In this document: positions 24,737 through 32,559 of the stretch, in pieces
Layout: each line of letters starts with the position of its first letter
Position numbering within the stretch: position 1 is the first letter of the stretch
Origin: an uncultured Muribaculaceae bacterium
Lineage (GTDB): Bacteria; Bacteroidota; Bacteroidia; Bacteroidales; Muribaculaceae
Direction of reading: 5' to 3'
Assembly (NCBI GenBank): GCA_904502025.1
Contig: CAJGDJ010000020.1
Location: 1 to 34,657, forward strand
DNA length: 34,657 nt
The notes under the pieces: generated by a model
Told to the model about the DNA's origin: nothing
The model's input: only the letters and a program-made list of their open reading frames with translations
Databases searched by the model: none
Program-made: the position numbers and the translations under genes

Positions 24737-26059
24737 TTGGATATAGACCCCTTACCAGCCACAGCCTTTTTATTGCAAGTCGCACCTATCGAATTTGGCA
24801 TTGCTCAGATTGTGGCACTATCAATTGCAATTGTCGGCCTTTTAATTTCAGGTTTTATTTCGGGAAGTGAAATAGCTTATTTCTCCCTTACTTCGGCTCA
24901 ACTTGAAGAGATTGAAGATTCCCCTAAAGGCAACACCATCAAGACATTAATCGAAAATTCCGAACGATTGTTGGCAACAATCCTTATTGCTAACAACACA
25001 GTCAATGTAACAATAGTTATCTTATGCAACTTTGCATTGGGTCCGATATTCAGTGGCATGTCGGCTGTATTGAGTTTCATTTTGCAAACTATTATTCTCA
25101 CATTCTTAATTTTATTATTTGGAGAGATATTACCTAAACTATATGCCAATAGTTACAATTTGAAATGGGCTAAGTTTTCTACCGGAGGTATCTCTTTCTT
25201 AATGCGGCTTTTCAAACCACTATCATCACTGCTGATGTGTAGTTCGGTAATTGTAAATAAAGTCGTTACAAAAAAGACCCAAAACATTTCAACCGATGAA
25301 TTGAGTCAGGCTCTTAAAATCACAAATGTTGCCGCCGAAGAAGAAAAAGAGATTCTCGAAGGGATTTTGAAATTTGGAGATAAAACAGTTGAAGAGATAA
25401 TGACTCCACGTGTCGATATTACCGACATAGACCTTGATTGTTCATTTGACGAAGTAATGGAAATCGTCATTTCGAGTGGATATTCCCGTCTTCCTGTTTA
25501 TGAAGAAACCCAAGACAACATCAAAGGTATTTTATATAGTCGCGACCTATTACCATATATTGGCAAAGATGTTGAAAACTTCCAGTGGCAAACCCTCATT
25601 CGTGAGCCATATTTCGTTCCTGAATCACGAATGATCGACGATCTTCTCGAAGACTTCCGAAAACTAAAAATTCACTTGGCCATCGTGGTTGACGAATTTG
25701 GTGGTACACAAGGGATTGTAACTCTCGAAGATGTACTTGAAGAAATCGTAGGCGATATTAATGACGAATACGACGAAGAGGAGGTTAACTACCAACGACT
25801 TCCCGATGATACATATATTTTCGACGGCAAAACATTACTCACTGACTTCTTCAAAATAACCGAGCTTAATGAAGACGACTATGCAAAAATAACCGAAGAT
25901 TCAGAAAGTCTTGCTGGTATGTTGCTCAACTTAAAAGGAGATTTCCCTAAGAAAAAAGAGCCGCTTGTATATGGTAGATGCCGATTCTTGATTCTTGACA
26001 TCAGTCATCACCGCATCACAAGTGTGAGAGTGAAAGTGATGCCTGAAGAACAAGTTTAA
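24737..26059 (+). CDS. gldE: GldE, CNNM/CorC-family membrane protein
   Basis: A 440-residue member of the CNNM/CorC (HlyC) family. Three to four transmembrane helices form a DUF21 domain (about 20-190, with GFISGSEIAYFSLTSAQL and LIANNTVNVTIV), then a pair of CBS domains (about 215-330, EIMTPRVDITDID and VVDEFGGTQGIVTLEDVLEEIVGDI), then a CorC/HlyC C-terminal domain (about 345-435). GldE was found as a gliding motility protein in Flavobacterium johnsoniae that works with GldD; many non-gliding Bacteroidota also carry it, and its transport activity is unproven. The start is TTG at 24737: an in-frame stop lies at 24719 and no ATG occurs before the membrane helices. The downstream neighbour is gldD after 14 bp. 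Confidence 0.93.
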   Translation: MDIDPLPATAFLLQVAPIEFGIAQIVALSIAIVGLLISGFISGSEIAYFSLTSAQLEEIEDSPKGNTIKTLIENSERLLATILIANNTVNVTIVILCNFALGPIFSGMSAVLSFILQTIILTFLILLFGEILPKLYANSYNLKWAKFSTGGISFLMRLFKPLSSLLMCSSVIVNKVVTKKTQNISTDELSQALKITNVAAEEEKEILEGILKFGDKTVEEIMTPRVDITDIDLDCSFDEVMEIVISSGYSRLPVYEETQDNIKGILYSRDLLPYIGKDVENFQWQTLIREPYFVPESRMIDDLLEDFRKLKIHLAIVVDEFGGTQGIVTLEDVLEEIVGDINDEYDEEEVNYQRLPDDTYIFDGKTLLTDFFKITELNEDDYAKITEDSESLAGMLLNLKGDFPKKKEPLVYGRCRFLILDISHHRITSVRVKVMPEEQV

Positions 26060-26073
26060 TCTACTACACAAAT

Positions 26074-26700
26074 ATGAGTTCCTCTCTTCACAAACACAGT
26101 TTCGTTACAGCTATTATGGCAATGCTGCCTATTTGGGTTATAGCATTCTTGACTGCCTTAGCTCTTTGCGAATGTTCAACCGACAACGCAAACACTCCTC
26201 GTCGCAAGGCTTACCCTCGCATTGATACACACGATTCAACGTTTACCTTAATTTCAAACTGCCCCATACATTTTGAGATTAGCGATATAGCAATAATCTC
26301 ATTAGATTCTATCAACAATGATAACCATTGGATAAATATTTATTACAAGCCATATAACGCCACTATTTATTGCACTTTCACACCTGTCGATAAGCACACA
26401 ATTGAAAATGTAATCGACAACCGCACTGAAAGAATGGCTCTAAATTCAGGCGACCACTCCTCTGAGCTTATTGAATTAACAAACGCAAACGGATTCAAAT
26501 CTCAAATACTAATAACAGAGCAAAGCAAAGTTACTCCGGTGCAATTTTTATCTACCAACGAAAACAATTGGGTAGTATCAGGTGCTCTCTATTTCAACAA
26601 CAGCAGCAATAGCCCCGACTCCATTCGGCCAATAATCAACATCTTAAAACGAGACATTATTCATGCAATGAAAACAATTGACTCCAATGAGAATTCTTAA
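26074..26700 (+). CDS. gldD: Gliding motility lipoprotein GldD
   Basis: A 208-residue lipoprotein. The N-terminus has a hydrophobic stretch (about 10-31) that ends in a lipobox-like ALALC, with Cys32 the expected lipidated residue. The mature part carries features of GldD: the proline-rich start RRKAYPRID, FTLISNCPIHFEI, WINIYYKPYNATIYCTFTPV and the C-terminal WVVSGALYFNNSSNSPDSIRPI followed by a helix that ends in DIIHAMKTI. GldD is needed for gliding and for stable type IX secretion parts in Flavobacterium. Its partner gldE is directly upstream and a phosphopantetheinyl transferase overlaps its end, a neighbourhood also known from flavobacteria. Confidence 0.85.
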   Translation: MSSSLHKHSFVTAIMAMLPIWVIAFLTALALCECSTDNANTPRRKAYPRIDTHDSTFTLISNCPIHFEISDIAIISLDSINNDNHWINIYYKPYNATIYCTFTPVDKHTIENVIDNRTERMALNSGDHSSELIELTNANGFKSQILITEQSKVTPVQFLSTNENNWVVSGALYFNNSSNSPDSIRPIINILKRDIIHAMKTIDSNENS

Positions 26701-27286
26701 ATTTCACGACACACACATATATGTAAAAGAGTTGCCCTCCGATATCACTCCTTTACTTCATTTATGTGACACTGAAACACAAAAAAAAGTCAAAAATGTT
26801 TCTTCTCCTCGTCGCCAACGTGAGATTATTGCCTCACACCTTATGATTAAAGAGATTTTCAATGATAAAGCCACAATTAACCACGACGAATACGGAGCTC
26901 CAATAATTATTGGCATTGATGGTTATATTTCAACATCTCATAGTGCAACCGAAATCGTTATTGCATTCAATCCCAACCATCGCATCGGTATCGACATTGA
27001 AAATTGGCGTGAACAGCTCATAAAAGTAAGAAGCCGCTTCCTATCACAAAAAGAAATTGAGATATATACTTCTCCCCAACTCTTGTTACAAGCATGGACA
27101 ATAAAAGAAGCTCTTTATAAGGTAGCACAGGCTCCCGGAATCTCCTTTGATAGTGACATATTGCTCCCTAACAGCCTAAATAGCAACATTTCCAAAGTGA
27201 ATACCACAAAAGGCATTTGTACATTTTCATTTCATATCATTGAATCATCTCCCTCTCGTTGCATTACACTGGCTCAACCTTTATAA
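26687..27286 (+). CDS. 4'-phosphopantetheinyl transferase superfamily protein
   Basis: A protein of 199 residues that should transfer phosphopantetheine from CoA to a carrier protein. The two signature motifs are present: GIDIE (Mg-binding Asp/Glu pair, about residues 101-105) and WTIKEALYK (about 137-145), which matches WxxKEAxxK. An upstream RRQREIIASHLMIKEIF segment and STSHSATEIVIAF are also typical of Sfp/AcpT-type members. The ATG at 26687 is preferred; an upstream TTG at 26678 is also in frame. The start lies 14 bp inside gldD, so translation is probably coupled. It is a Sfp-like rather than a short AcpS-like form by size; the carrier protein it serves is unknown. Confidence 0.9.
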   Translation: MRILKFHDTHIYVKELPSDITPLLHLCDTETQKKVKNVSSPRRQREIIASHLMIKEIFNDKATINHDEYGAPIIIGIDGYISTSHSATEIVIAFNPNHRIGIDIENWREQLIKVRSRFLSQKEIEIYTSPQLLLQAWTIKEALYKVAQAPGISFDSDILLPNSLNSNISKVNTTKGICTFSFHIIESSPSRCITLAQPL

Positions 27287-27341
27287 ACAGTACTTTATGC
27301 AAAAACAACAAAAAAGATACCTATAATATCAATATTTTTCA

Positions 27342-27349
27342 TAATTTTG
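27342..27349 (+). promoter_or_regulatory. -7 element before panB
   Basis: TAATTTTG fits TAnnTTTG and lies 24 bp upstream of the panB ATG. No TTTG is present at the normal distance upstream, so the call is tentative. Confidence 0.45.
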
Positions 27350-27373
27350 CATCATTGAATAAAAAACATATTA

Positions 27374-28192
27374 ATGGCTAACTATTTACAAGACCAACGC
27401 AAAGTTACCACTCATCGCCTCACAGAGATGAAACAACGTGGTGAAAAGATTGCAATGCTCACAGCCTACGACTATTCTATGGCAAAACTCATAGATGAAG
27501 CAGGCATGGACATAATTCTTGTGGGCGACTCTGCCTCAAATGTGATGGCAGGGAATATGACTACACTTCCTATCACTCTCGACCAAATGATTTATCATGC
27601 TAAGAGCGTCGTGAAAGCAGTGAAGCGTGCACTTGTAGTGTGCGACATTCCTTTTGGTAGCTATCAAGGGAATTCAAAAGAAGCTCTTGCATCGGCTGTT
27701 CGCATCATGAAGGAGAGCCATGCCGAAGCTGTAAAAATGGAAGGTGGCAGCGAAATTCGTGAATCAATCGAGCGTGTGCTTTGTGCAGGGATACCTGTAA
27801 TGGGACACCTTGGTCTCACGCCTCAATCAATAAATAAATTTGGCACATACGCTGTTCGAGCCAAAGAAGAAGCTGAAGCCAACAAACTTATCGAAGATGC
27901 AAAAATGCTCGAAGAGATTGGCTGTTTCGCACTCGTACTCGAAAAAATTCCGGCAACTTTAGCCACTCAAGTCGCTAAAGAAGTAACCATTCCGGTTATT
28001 GGCATCGGTGCTGGAGGTGGAGTTGATGGACAAGTTCTTGTGATGCACGACATGTTAGGTATCAACAAAGGATTCTCTCCTCGTTTCCTTCGCCGTTATG
28101 CCGACCTTTCAACCGCCATCAACGACGCAGTAGCTCACTACATCGACGATGTAAAAACCAGCGACTTCCCCAACGAAAAAGAACAATATTAG
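27374..28192 (+). CDS. panB: 3-methyl-2-oxobutanoate hydroxymethyltransferase
   Basis: Makes ketopantoate from 2-oxoisovalerate and methylene-THF, the first committed step of pantothenate/CoA synthesis. MLTAYDYSMAKLIDEAGMDIILVGDSASNVMAG holds the metal Asp (VGDS), DIPFGSYQ and VKMEGG the second metal/substrate contacts, and MGHLGLTPQS, the IPVIGIGAGGGVDGQVLVMHDMLGI block and FSPRFLRRY the C-terminal half. Length 272, normal. It is downstream of the 4'-phosphopantetheinyl transferase gene, whose substrate CoA depends on this pathway; this may be coincidence because the -7 element suggests its own transcript. A hairpin follows at 28219. Confidence 0.97.
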   Translation: MANYLQDQRKVTTHRLTEMKQRGEKIAMLTAYDYSMAKLIDEAGMDIILVGDSASNVMAGNMTTLPITLDQMIYHAKSVVKAVKRALVVCDIPFGSYQGNSKEALASAVRIMKESHAEAVKMEGGSEIRESIERVLCAGIPVMGHLGLTPQSINKFGTYAVRAKEEAEANKLIEDAKMLEEIGCFALVLEKIPATLATQVAKEVTIPVIGIGAGGGVDGQVLVMHDMLGINKGFSPRFLRRYADLSTAINDAVAHYIDDVKTSDFPNEKEQY

Positions 28193-28218
28193 TTGTAAAT
28201 TATTGCAATAATAGCATC

Positions 28219-28246
28219 AAGCTCAATCGCGAATACGATTGAGCTT
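28219..28246. terminator. Hairpin between convergent panB and Stealth genes
   Basis: An 11 bp perfect stem (arms 28219-28229 and 28236-28246, AAGCTCAATCG) around a 6-nt loop. It lies 27 bp after panB and just before the end of the convergent gene. U-rich tracts are weak on both sides, so it may be a terminator of modest efficiency or an RNA end stabiliser. Confidence 0.55.
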
Positions 28247-28248
28247 TC

Positions 28249-29247
28249 CTAATCATTGGAGTTTAAGGAAAGATTCTCACGTATCCAAGCATCTACCACA
28301 TCTATATGCTCTGGCGATGATTGATCGAGCGAATTTACACAAAAATAAAGGCATCGAGAATCTCCCTTTATTTTCTTTAATACTATTTTAAGATTGTCTA
28401 AATCATACTCATAAGGAGACAATGTTACTCCCCTTTTCTTGTGCAATTTTCCATCTGCACGACCCTGTTTTATGGCCAGCAAATGATGTAATTCCGTCAA
28501 GCTATATTGTTCTTTATTACGAAAACGATAACTTACATTCTTTTCTAAATATTGAGGATTTATAGCATAAAAATCGCAGAATATACTTTTGAAGAAAGCA
28601 TGAGGTGTGTGATCCAATCTCACAAATCGTTGTGCATTTGCTACTCGGGCTGCATTATTCATAAATTTCTTGTACGAGAGTAACGCATTTTTACCCGCTA
28701 AACGTCGCATAAGTGTTTGCAACACAAGTGTGATACGTGTTTCATATACAGAAATCCACCTACGCCCATAAAGCACTATTTTATTATTGAGATAAAAATC
28801 ATTAGGTGATACTTGACGATGCAACATGAAATCATCATTGAAATATATAAACTTTTCATTCAATCCAGGAATACGCCACAACAATGTTTCAATAGAAATT
28901 GAATTAAATGTTGGCAAATATTTTTCATACCCCTTAAATATTACCTTGTGGTCAACAATTTCAATAGGTATTTTATTGTCAGGGAAATGCTTATTTATGA
29001 AGTCATCAACTTTTGGATCTTGGTTATCAGTAACAATATAAATCTTATTAATCCATGGAGCAAAACGCAAAATTGACGCAATACAATAATAGATTTCACC
29101 TACCTGATTGAAGCGAGTTTCACCTGCAACATCTTTACGAGCATCTTCTCTTTTATGAGTTAAATATTGAGCACGTTTGGCTTGATGCATCGGGTCATTA
29201 CCATCTACCCATGTAATTACAGCATCTATCTTGTCTGTGGGATTCAT
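28249..29247 (-). CDS. Stealth-family sugar-phosphate transferase 1
   Basis: A 332-residue member of the Stealth family, enzymes such as SacB of Neisseria that move a hexose-1-phosphate to a growing capsule or surface polymer. Conserved region 1 reads IDAVITWVDGNDP near the N-terminus. Region 2 spans RFNQVGEIYYCIASILRF, INKIYIVTDNQDP and ends with YLPTFNSISIETLLWRIPGLNE, KFIYFNDDFML (about 45-170), holding the FNDD motif. The later HTPHAFFKS segment resembles region 3. It lies 16 bp from the second Stealth gene on the same strand and ends 2 bp after the hairpin at 28246. The sugar cannot be predicted. Confidence 0.9.
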   Translation of the reverse strand: MNPTDKIDAVITWVDGNDPMHQAKRAQYLTHKREDARKDVAGETRFNQVGEIYYCIASILRFAPWINKIYIVTDNQDPKVDDFINKHFPDNKIPIEIVDHKVIFKGYEKYLPTFNSISIETLLWRIPGLNEKFIYFNDDFMLHRQVSPNDFYLNNKIVLYGRRWISVYETRITLVLQTLMRRLAGKNALLSYKKFMNNAARVANAQRFVRLDHTPHAFFKSIFCDFYAINPQYLEKNVSYRFRNKEQYSLTELHHLLAIKQGRADGKLHKKRGVTLSPYEYDLDNLKIVLKKIKGDSRCLYFCVNSLDQSSPEHIDVVDAWIRENLSLNSND

Positions 29248-29263
29248 TACATTCTATTACTTT

Positions 29264-30142
29264 CTAAATCTCATATTTTGATTTACGAGGAAATCTATTC
29301 TTAAATGCTTGATGTATCATGCTATGCAACATTGCATATCGCTCATCACTAATTTTAACATCATTGATGCAAATTAATTTACGCCGAGGACGTTCTATAG
29401 CACGACAGATTAATTTACATGGTGCAATTGCAATCGAAAAATGACGTTTTGATATGCGTTCATTTATGATTTTGCCTTGCAAATACATATAATTGACAAA
29501 CATGTATTGCGTTACATTTTTTTCAGACCGTGTGCGTGAAAGTGTTGCAAATATCTCTTCTCGCATCAACTCATATATTCGTTCACATTCGCTACGCAAC
29601 ATTGGAGCACAGATATGTTGAGGGCGAAGAAACAAGCATGATTTGTTACGATTTAACGCCTTACGAGCCAACATGTCTGAATTGCGACAAATCTTCTTAA
29701 ACATACCCGTAGCCAACATATGTCGGCTCACTCCTATTACACCCCTCCCTTGACGGAAAAAGTCTTCAGGTTCGCATTTGGCCACGGGAAATATGTCATC
29801 ATTAAAATAGAGATACTCTTCATCAAGATTTGCAATACGATGAAGATGCATTTCGATTGTATTACTATTAAATGTAGGCAAGTATTCGACAGGAATAATA
29901 TCCTTGTGTAACACCACGTTTACTGCCTCACGATTAACCCATTTAGGCACTTGAGAATCATGCGATACTACCAAGTGTACTTTTCTTATAAACGGCATAT
30001 TCTCCTCTATGCCACGCATAAGATAAGGCAACAACCCCCAGTCTCGAAATCGTTTTTGCGAAATAGGAGCATTAGTAAATTGTTCATAATCTTTCTGCCA
30101 CACAGGGTCAAGACCATCTACATATGTTATTACAACATCCAT
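29264..30142 (-). CDS. Stealth-family sugar-phosphate transferase 2
   Basis: A second, diverged Stealth protein (292 residues). MDVVITYVDGLDPVW is region 1; FRDWGLLPYLMRGIEENMP, VHLVVSHDSQVPKW, and EYLPTFNSNTIEMHLHRI with YLYFNDDIFPV form region 2. RPQHICAPMLRSE fits region 3. It is shorter than its neighbour and lacks several residues of the ITWVDG form (ITYVDG here). I prefer the ATG at 30140-30142; the frame extends two codons to a TTG. It is the upstream member of a two-gene minus-strand unit, with a -7 element at 30168-30175. Two unlike Stealth enzymes in a row suggest a glycan with two different phosphodiester linkages, which is an inference. Confidence 0.88.
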   Translation of the reverse strand: MDVVITYVDGLDPVWQKDYEQFTNAPISQKRFRDWGLLPYLMRGIEENMPFIRKVHLVVSHDSQVPKWVNREAVNVVLHKDIIPVEYLPTFNSNTIEMHLHRIANLDEEYLYFNDDIFPVAKCEPEDFFRQGRGVIGVSRHMLATGMFKKICRNSDMLARKALNRNKSCLFLRPQHICAPMLRSECERIYELMREEIFATLSRTRSEKNVTQYMFVNYMYLQGKIINERISKRHFSIAIAPCKLICRAIERPRRKLICINDVKISDERYAMLHSMIHQAFKNRFPRKSKYEI

Positions 30143-30167
30143 AGCCAACTTTATCTAATTTGCATTA

Positions 30168-30175
30168 CAAAGATA
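30168..30175 (-). promoter_or_regulatory. -7 element for the Stealth gene pair
   Basis: TATCTTTG on the minus strand matches TAnnTTTG, 25 bp upstream of the Stealth 2 ATG. A matching -33 element is not clear. Confidence 0.55.
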
Positions 30176-30194
30176 GCATGTTTTTGTGAAAAGG

Positions 30195-30226
30195 TTTGTA
30201 TAATCAATATAAATGTTCTTATTTTG
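30195..30226 (+). promoter_or_regulatory. Promoter of the GT2 gene
   Basis: TTTG (30195-30198), a 20 bp spacer, then TTATTTTG (30219-30226), which differs from TAnnTTTG in one position. It lies 37 bp upstream of the GT2 ATG and back to back with the Stealth promoter, so the region 30149-30263 holds divergent promoters. Confidence 0.5.
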
Positions 30227-30263
30227 CAAACAATTTAACCAATAATTAAAGTAGCAATATCAC

Positions 30264-31223
30264 ATGAGTAAAATTAGCGTTATAATTACGGTTCATAATG
30301 TTGAGAAATATTTGCACAAATGCGTAGAGTCAGTCATGCAACAAACCTTAACAGATATTGAAATAATATTGGTTGAAAACATGTCATCAGACTCCTCTTA
30401 TGAGATTTGTTTAGAATTATCTAATCAAGACAACCGCATCAAAGTATTGAAACTCGACCGTGCCGGCATTTCTTATGTAAGAAATAAGGGTATTGAAGCG
30501 GCAACATCACCATATATAACATTTGTTGACGGTGATGACACTATTGAACCAGAGATGTATAGCGAAATGCTCTCCCTTGCCGAAATCAATGACCTCGATA
30601 TAGTTACATGTCACTTATTAAAACGATATGGATATCGTAGCGACCGCTTGGTATATAAATCTAATGGGATTGCGGCAACTTATTCATCATCAGATTTCTT
30701 GAAATTATGTTTCGAAAGCAAAATCCCTGATTCAGTATGTACTTTACTATGCCGAAAGTCTTTATTTAAAAACATTGAATTTCCGGAAGATGTATATTTT
30801 GAAGATGTAGCTACAATATGGCGACTAATATTAGCATCAAAGAAATGTGGACATATCAACAAACCTTTTTATGTCTATTTTCGACATCATGGGAGCATTG
30901 TACATACGATGAACTTTCAAAAAGCCGAAAATCATGCTCGTGCCGATATTGCTAAGCTCACTTACATATCTCAAAACTACTCTAATAACGAGAAATTACA
31001 ACTCGGCATGCCATCGGCACTCGCCTTATTTAAAATGATATTCAAGATGATAAAAATGGCAAAAACCGACGAAGAAAAGGCTCTTTGCTTAGAATATCGT
31101 AATTTTGCCATGTCATTACCCCACAACTACCCCTATCGCAAAAGAAAATATCGCATTTACCAATACATGGTAACAAAGCATTGGAAACTTTTGTGCCTAC
31201 TTAAACGTGGTAGCATTCTATAA
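30264..31223 (+). CDS. Family 2 glycosyltransferase
   Basis: A 319-residue GT2 enzyme. ISVIITVHNVEKYLHKC starts the Rossmann-like domain, LVENMSSDSS takes the place of the usual LVDDGSTDSS (the first two acids are Glu-Asn instead of Asp-Asp), RAGISYVRNKGIEAA and FVDGDDTIEP (DGD metal motif at 89-91) follow. The C-terminal half (about 200-319) is helical and basic towards the end. Donor and acceptor are unknown. It stands between the Stealth pair and an acyltransferase, both on the opposite strand, so the locus appears devoted to envelope glycolipids. The end is only 16 bp from the convergent acyltransferase end, with no terminator visible between them. Confidence 0.88.
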   Translation: MSKISVIITVHNVEKYLHKCVESVMQQTLTDIEIILVENMSSDSSYEICLELSNQDNRIKVLKLDRAGISYVRNKGIEAATSPYITFVDGDDTIEPEMYSEMLSLAEINDLDIVTCHLLKRYGYRSDRLVYKSNGIAATYSSSDFLKLCFESKIPDSVCTLLCRKSLFKNIEFPEDVYFEDVATIWRLILASKKCGHINKPFYVYFRHHGSIVHTMNFQKAENHARADIAKLTYISQNYSNNEKLQLGMPSALALFKMIFKMIKMAKTDEEKALCLEYRNFAMSLPHNYPYRKRKYRIYQYMVTKHWKLLCLLKRGSIL

Positions 31224-31239
31224 TGCACATGCTTCTTAT

Positions 31240-32118
31240 TTATCTCGCTAGTCTAAACCGGTTATGCGTCCACAAATATAACTCTGGACGCTCCTTTATC
31301 ATTTTTTCCAATCGTTGATAATATACCTCTGTCAACTCAAAATCGGGTAATAAACGAGGATTTTCATGCAATCTCACAAATTCTGCCTCATAATATCCTC
31401 GTTTCACTCGCTTCACGTCAAGATACCAACCTTCAAAATCATAGTGTTTCGTAAGTTTTTCAGTGCCTACCAATGCAGGCACTTCATGATTCAAGAAATT
31501 TACGTAATAATGAGCATCTTTCTTTCGTGGAGATTGGTCTGCAATAAATCCAATTGCAGCGACTTTCCCTTCTGATGTCATTCTACTAATGTCACGAACC
31601 GTCTTTCGCATCTCAACGCTAATTGCCCCCATCCTTCCACGAGAATACAATATTAGCTTATTCATAAGCTTATCACTTAACTCATGATAGATTTGAACGC
31701 CAAGCATACCATCTTCTAAATGCAATGGCAATGACGACACCCATTCCCAATTACCATAATGACCCATAAATACTGAAGCCGACTTCCCCTTTTTCATTGT
31801 TGCTTTTATCCCTTCAACATTTACAAACTTCATACGTCGCTTCATCTCTTTTGGCGAGATAGAAAACATCTTTAGACTCTCCATCAATATATCAGTAAAG
31901 AATCGATAGAACTTCTTCTCTATTTTTTCTATTTCATCTATACTTTTTTCAGGAAAACATTCAGTCAAATTTTTACGAACGATACTTCGTCGATATTTTA
32001 CAATATAATACACCACATAATACAACATATCAGATATCATATACATCACCCGAAATGGTATATGCGATAATATTTTTACTAAATTAAATAATAACCGATA
32101 CTTCGTTTCCTTCTTCAT
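31240..32118 (-). CDS. LpxL/HtrB-family lipid A acyltransferase
   Basis: A 292-residue membrane-associated acyltransferase of the LpxL/LpxM (HtrB/MsbB) family. One or two hydrophobic segments lie near the N-terminus (about 8-40). The catalytic motif is MGHYGNWEW (His and Glu separated by four residues), preceded by NVEGIKATMKKGK and followed by the VAAIGFIADQSPRKKD segment typical of the family. The substrate is probably lipid A or a related glycolipid. The start could be the ATG at 32139, seven codons upstream, but the residues from 32118 (MKKETKYRLLF) resemble homologues better. A -7 element (TAATTTTG, 32187-32194) fits a promoter about 70 bp upstream. Confidence 0.88.
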   Translation of the reverse strand: MKKETKYRLLFNLVKILSHIPFRVMYMISDMLYYVVYYIVKYRRSIVRKNLTECFPEKSIDEIEKIEKKFYRFFTDILMESLKMFSISPKEMKRRMKFVNVEGIKATMKKGKSASVFMGHYGNWEWVSSLPLHLEDGMLGVQIYHELSDKLMNKLILYSRGRMGAISVEMRKTVRDISRMTSEGKVAAIGFIADQSPRKKDAHYYVNFLNHEVPALVGTEKLTKHYDFEGWYLDVKRVKRGYYEAEFVRLHENPRLLPDFELTEVYYQRLEKMIKERPELYLWTHNRFRLAR

Positions 32119-32186
32119 TTGACAACACTTTCTTTTCATAAAAATGATTTATCCTCTCTCAACATCATTTATATGAGAATATATTG

Positions 32187-32194
32187 CAAAATTA
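32187..32194 (-). promoter_or_regulatory. -7 element of the acyltransferase gene
   Basis: TAATTTTG on the minus strand matches TAnnTTTG. It is 69 bp upstream of the chosen start. No -33 match is evident. Confidence 0.4.
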
Positions 32195-32283
32195 ATCTAA
32201 ATTCCCGATTTTTCCTCATTTTGCACATCAAAAGATACCATAACCGGCTTAATATCTCATAATCATAAATTATTCTTTCTCAT

Positions 32284-32374
32284 AAAACAATGAAAGGATT
32301 GTCATCACGACAATCCTTTCACTGTTTACACAATTATCTATAAAACAACTATTATTACATTTATTCTCTCTTAT
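32284..32374 (-). ncRNA. Candidate small RNA
   Basis: A complete transcription unit without a protein gene can be read on the minus strand: promoter at 32381-32410, about 50 nt of AU-rich sequence, and a 13 bp perfect hairpin (arms 32309-32321 and 32291-32303, loop 32304-32308) followed by TTGTTTTAT. The predicted transcript is about 90 nt. It contains ATG directly followed by three stop codons (ATGTAATAATAG), so it encodes nothing of note. The hairpin has a U-rich tail but not an unbroken U run. It might instead be a leader with an attenuator for the acyltransferase gene, whose own -7 element makes this less needed. Confidence 0.4.
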
Positions 32375-32380
32375 CAATTG

Positions 32381-32410
32381 CAAAGTTAGCAATATTATTA
32401 AAAAATCAAA
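32381..32410 (-). promoter_or_regulatory. Promoter of the candidate small RNA
   Basis: TTTG (32407-32410), an 18 bp spacer and TAACTTTG (32381-32388) match both parts of the Bacteroidota promoter. The closest downstream coding sequence is the acyltransferase about 260 bp away, past a hairpin. Confidence 0.6.
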
Positions 32411-32500
32411 ACCGATAATCACATTTATTTACTCTTTTTTTGCGTTTTCACCTTATTCTCCGAAGTCGCCTTAGTGCATCATGACGTTTTTCAATGAGAA

Positions 32501-32540
32501 TAAAAAAAGGCGATGTGTCAACATCTTTTGACACATCGCC
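32501..32540 (-). terminator. Intrinsic terminator of yqeY-serS
   Basis: A 13 bp perfect stem (arms 32528-32540 and 32509-32521, GGCGATGTGTCAA) with a 6-nt loop, followed on the minus strand by seven T (32502-32508). It lies 19 bp past the serS stop. Confidence 0.9.
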
Positions 32541-32559
32541 CTATTGTCGTATTACCTTA

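Larger units (their letters stand above)
32119..32559. other. Intergenic region with promoter, hairpin and serS terminator
   Basis: No protein gene is supported. From right to left it holds the serS terminator (32501-32540), a full promoter (32381-32410), a hairpin (32291-32321) and the acyltransferase -7 box (32187-32194). Nothing was recognised at 32411-32500. Confidence 0.6.

Noticed and set aside
32140..32500. Short frames in the gap before the acyltransferase gene, for example a 14-codon frame
   Set aside because: None has a start, length or composition that supports a protein; the promoter-hairpin reading explains the region better.
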